Of a stretch of DNA of 64,000 nucleotides, positions 57,901-60,900 are shown piece after piece. This stretch comes from Odobenus rosmarus divergens (lineage: Eukaryota; Chordata; Mammalia; Carnivora; Odobenidae). The notes under the pieces are model-generated. The model searched no databases. It saw only the letters and a program-made list of their open reading frames with translations, and was not told where the DNA came from. Position 1 is the first letter of the stretch, and every line of letters begins with the position of its first letter. The translations under genes and the position numbers were made by a program. The DNA lies in the NCBI RefSeq assembly GCF_000321225.1, contig NW_004450465.1:2409463-2473462 (forward strand), written 5' to 3'.

Positions 57901-60900
57901 TATTCTACATTAGTTAGATAGCAATTCACTAGTGAAATTCAGAAAAGATTGAGGTAGAAAATCAAGAACTTATGGCATTAAAAAAAAAAAAATCACAAAA
58001 GATGTCCAACAACTTCATGGATTTTTGAAGATGCTATTCCTGGAATAGAATTAGCAAAAATGACAGGGAGGAGTTCTTCTAAGGAAACTTTGTTTCCCTA
58101 TTTTAAACAGAGGAAAAAAAAAAAGCCCTGAACATGATTTTATGGAACTATGAGTTTATTTAAGAATGTTCATATTAGTTTCAAAGTAGAAAACAGAATC
58201 AACTCTAAACTTTCCAAAATAATGAAAGGGTACGATGTGATAATTATGCACAGAAGCTGATGTTTGGACTTGGAATATATTTTCTCTCTTACATTTGAAT
58301 ATGAGTCTGCCTTTTTGACAATGTCCCCTGAATGAAATAATACTGCCACACTGGTTAAGACAAGACCCAGAGATTATGTAACTTTTCCATCTAATGTTCT
58401 TTTCTCAAATAAAGTCATCAGGGAGCAAAAAAAAAAAAAAACCCAAGCAAGTGGTTAAGCTTAGTTGTAATTTTCAATAAACTTAAATGTAAGTAGCAAA
58501 TTAAATTTACAACTATGGAACTTAAATAATAAAATTAAATACAGTGTTTTTAATTTTACATTTTAAATGTCTCTGTTCCACTCATTAAACCTAATAACAG
58601 ATGTATAAAAATGATGTCCAATGATAAATTTCAGTAAATTTCTGGGGGGAGTCTTAAAGCAGCTTTCCATAAAATAAATCATAAATGTATATGTGCTATT
58701 TCCCTTATCTTTTTAAATATTTGGTGATAATTGTTAAGTATGTATAGATATAAGAAGTGGTACAATATTTAGACACTGAAGAATTTCTGGAGTGACAAAA
58801 TATCAGTATTAGACTTCCTTCTGATTTTTACTATTTCTCATTTTCTCCATCAGAAAATTCACATTTAGTATATTACTGTAAGAGTCATCATGTCTCCATT
58901 ATAATGTGCTTTATCCTCATTCCTCTAAATAATGAATCTTTAAATTAAAAAGCAAAAATTAGGGGCGCCTGGGTGGCTCAGTTGGTTGAGCTCTTGATCT
59001 GGCTCAGGTCATGATCTCAGGGTCCTGGGATTGGGCCCTGTGTTGGGCTCCCTGCTTAGCGGGCAGTCTGCTTGAAGATTCTTTCTCTCCCTCTGCCTCT
59101 CCCTACCCCTCACACACATACTCTCTCTCAAATAAATAAATCTTAAAAAAATAAAAAATAAAAAGCAAAAATTAAAGAAAGGATACATGAGTACCACTGT
59201 GTAAATGAGATGTGAAGGGTAAGAATGGGAGTTTTAACTTTTTTTTTTTTTTTTTTAAGATTTTAAGTAATCTGTATACCCAATGTGGGGCTCAAACTTA
59301 AAACCCTGAGATCAAGAGTCAAATGCTCTACCGACTGAGCCAGCCAGGCACCCCGAAGGATTTAACTTTTTATACATTTTTGTGTTGTTTAGATATTATA
59401 AATATGTACTAGTTCTGTGGTAAAAATTTTTTAAAGTATACTCATATGCAAAGATTTTCTAAATAAGCTATATAATTTATGTTTATATTATTTTTTAACA
59501 ATCTACTGGGTGAAAATACACACTTAGGTTCAGATGGTATGATAAATCCTGCGGAAAATTACTCCCAATTTTGTAGTAGCCATCCATGGAGTCAGTCCTT
59601 GAGTTTTGGTTAACTTCCCATGGAAAGTATATGAGACTATTCCAAATAAAGCTAACAGATTATAGTCCCTGTTATTTGGGAATTCTAACCACTCTAGCAT
59701 TATCAAGGAGGAGACAGCTTCTTCAGCAACTTTAGACCTCCTTGCACAGATCCACCTTGATGAATCCCAAAATTATTCAAAAAGAGTTGAAAAGACCTTC
59801 ATATAGTTACATGGGTCAGAACTACTGTCTCAAAATAACTATGGTCTATTTAAATCTCACTGTAAGGCTCACTTGGATATTCATATATTTTATTTTTAAA
59901 TAAAAGGGTTTTTAAAAATTTTTTATTGTTATGTTAATTACCATACATTACATCATTAGTTTTTGATGTAGTGTTCCATGATTCATAAAAGGGTTTTTTT
60001 GTTTATTTATTTATTTGACATAGAGAGAGAAAGAGAACACAAGCATGGGGAGCGGCAGAGGGAGAGGGAGAAGCCGACTCCCTGCTGAGCAGGGAGCCCG
60101 ATGGGGGGGCTTAATCCCAGTACCCCGAGATCATGCCCTGAGCTGAAAGCAGATGCTTAACCCCACTGACTCACCCAGGTGTCCCATTCATATATTTTGA
60201 AATTAAACTGTGTTTGTAAATTTTCTGAAATAAAGGATAAAACCAGGAATACTGACTCTCTTAGACCAAAACCTTTCACTTTTAAATTATACTTACATGT
60301 GATCTGTTGATACCTGGTTGAGGCTATGGACAAGCTGTGAAACCAAATTATCATCCCTACAGGCCAAAAGGCAGTTCACCTCTTCTGCTATTCGTGCATT
60401 AAAGAGAAGGCTCTTTGTAGTTGTAGCAGGTAAAGGGGATGGAAGAGGCAGCTGGTTCAGGACTATTTGGAATAAAATCAGATTATTAGAAATTGAACTA
60501 TAAGAAGTCGTTTTATAATATTTGCTTATAAAATATTTGCTTACAAGTATTTTGGGACTAAAAATAAGTTATAAATATCAATGGGACAAATTATTAAAAG
60601 GCATTCTACCTCTCCCCGAAAAAAACAATCAACTCTGTAAAACCCTGAAATATCACGTGGGCAATAAAAGAGTTTATTACTCCCTAAGAATAAAACTCAA
60701 CTCCTTTATATGCATGACTTTTCATATCTTAAATCTTTATTCATTTAATAAATGAGAAGCCAAAAATGTACGGTTAAAAAGTAACTTCTAAGAACTGAGA
60801 ATACATTAATTAATCTCATTTATTTTCGCTTCTGAGATTTATCAGAATCACTAGTAATCCCACATAAATAAAACAAGTAATTATACCCAACTCTTCACAT

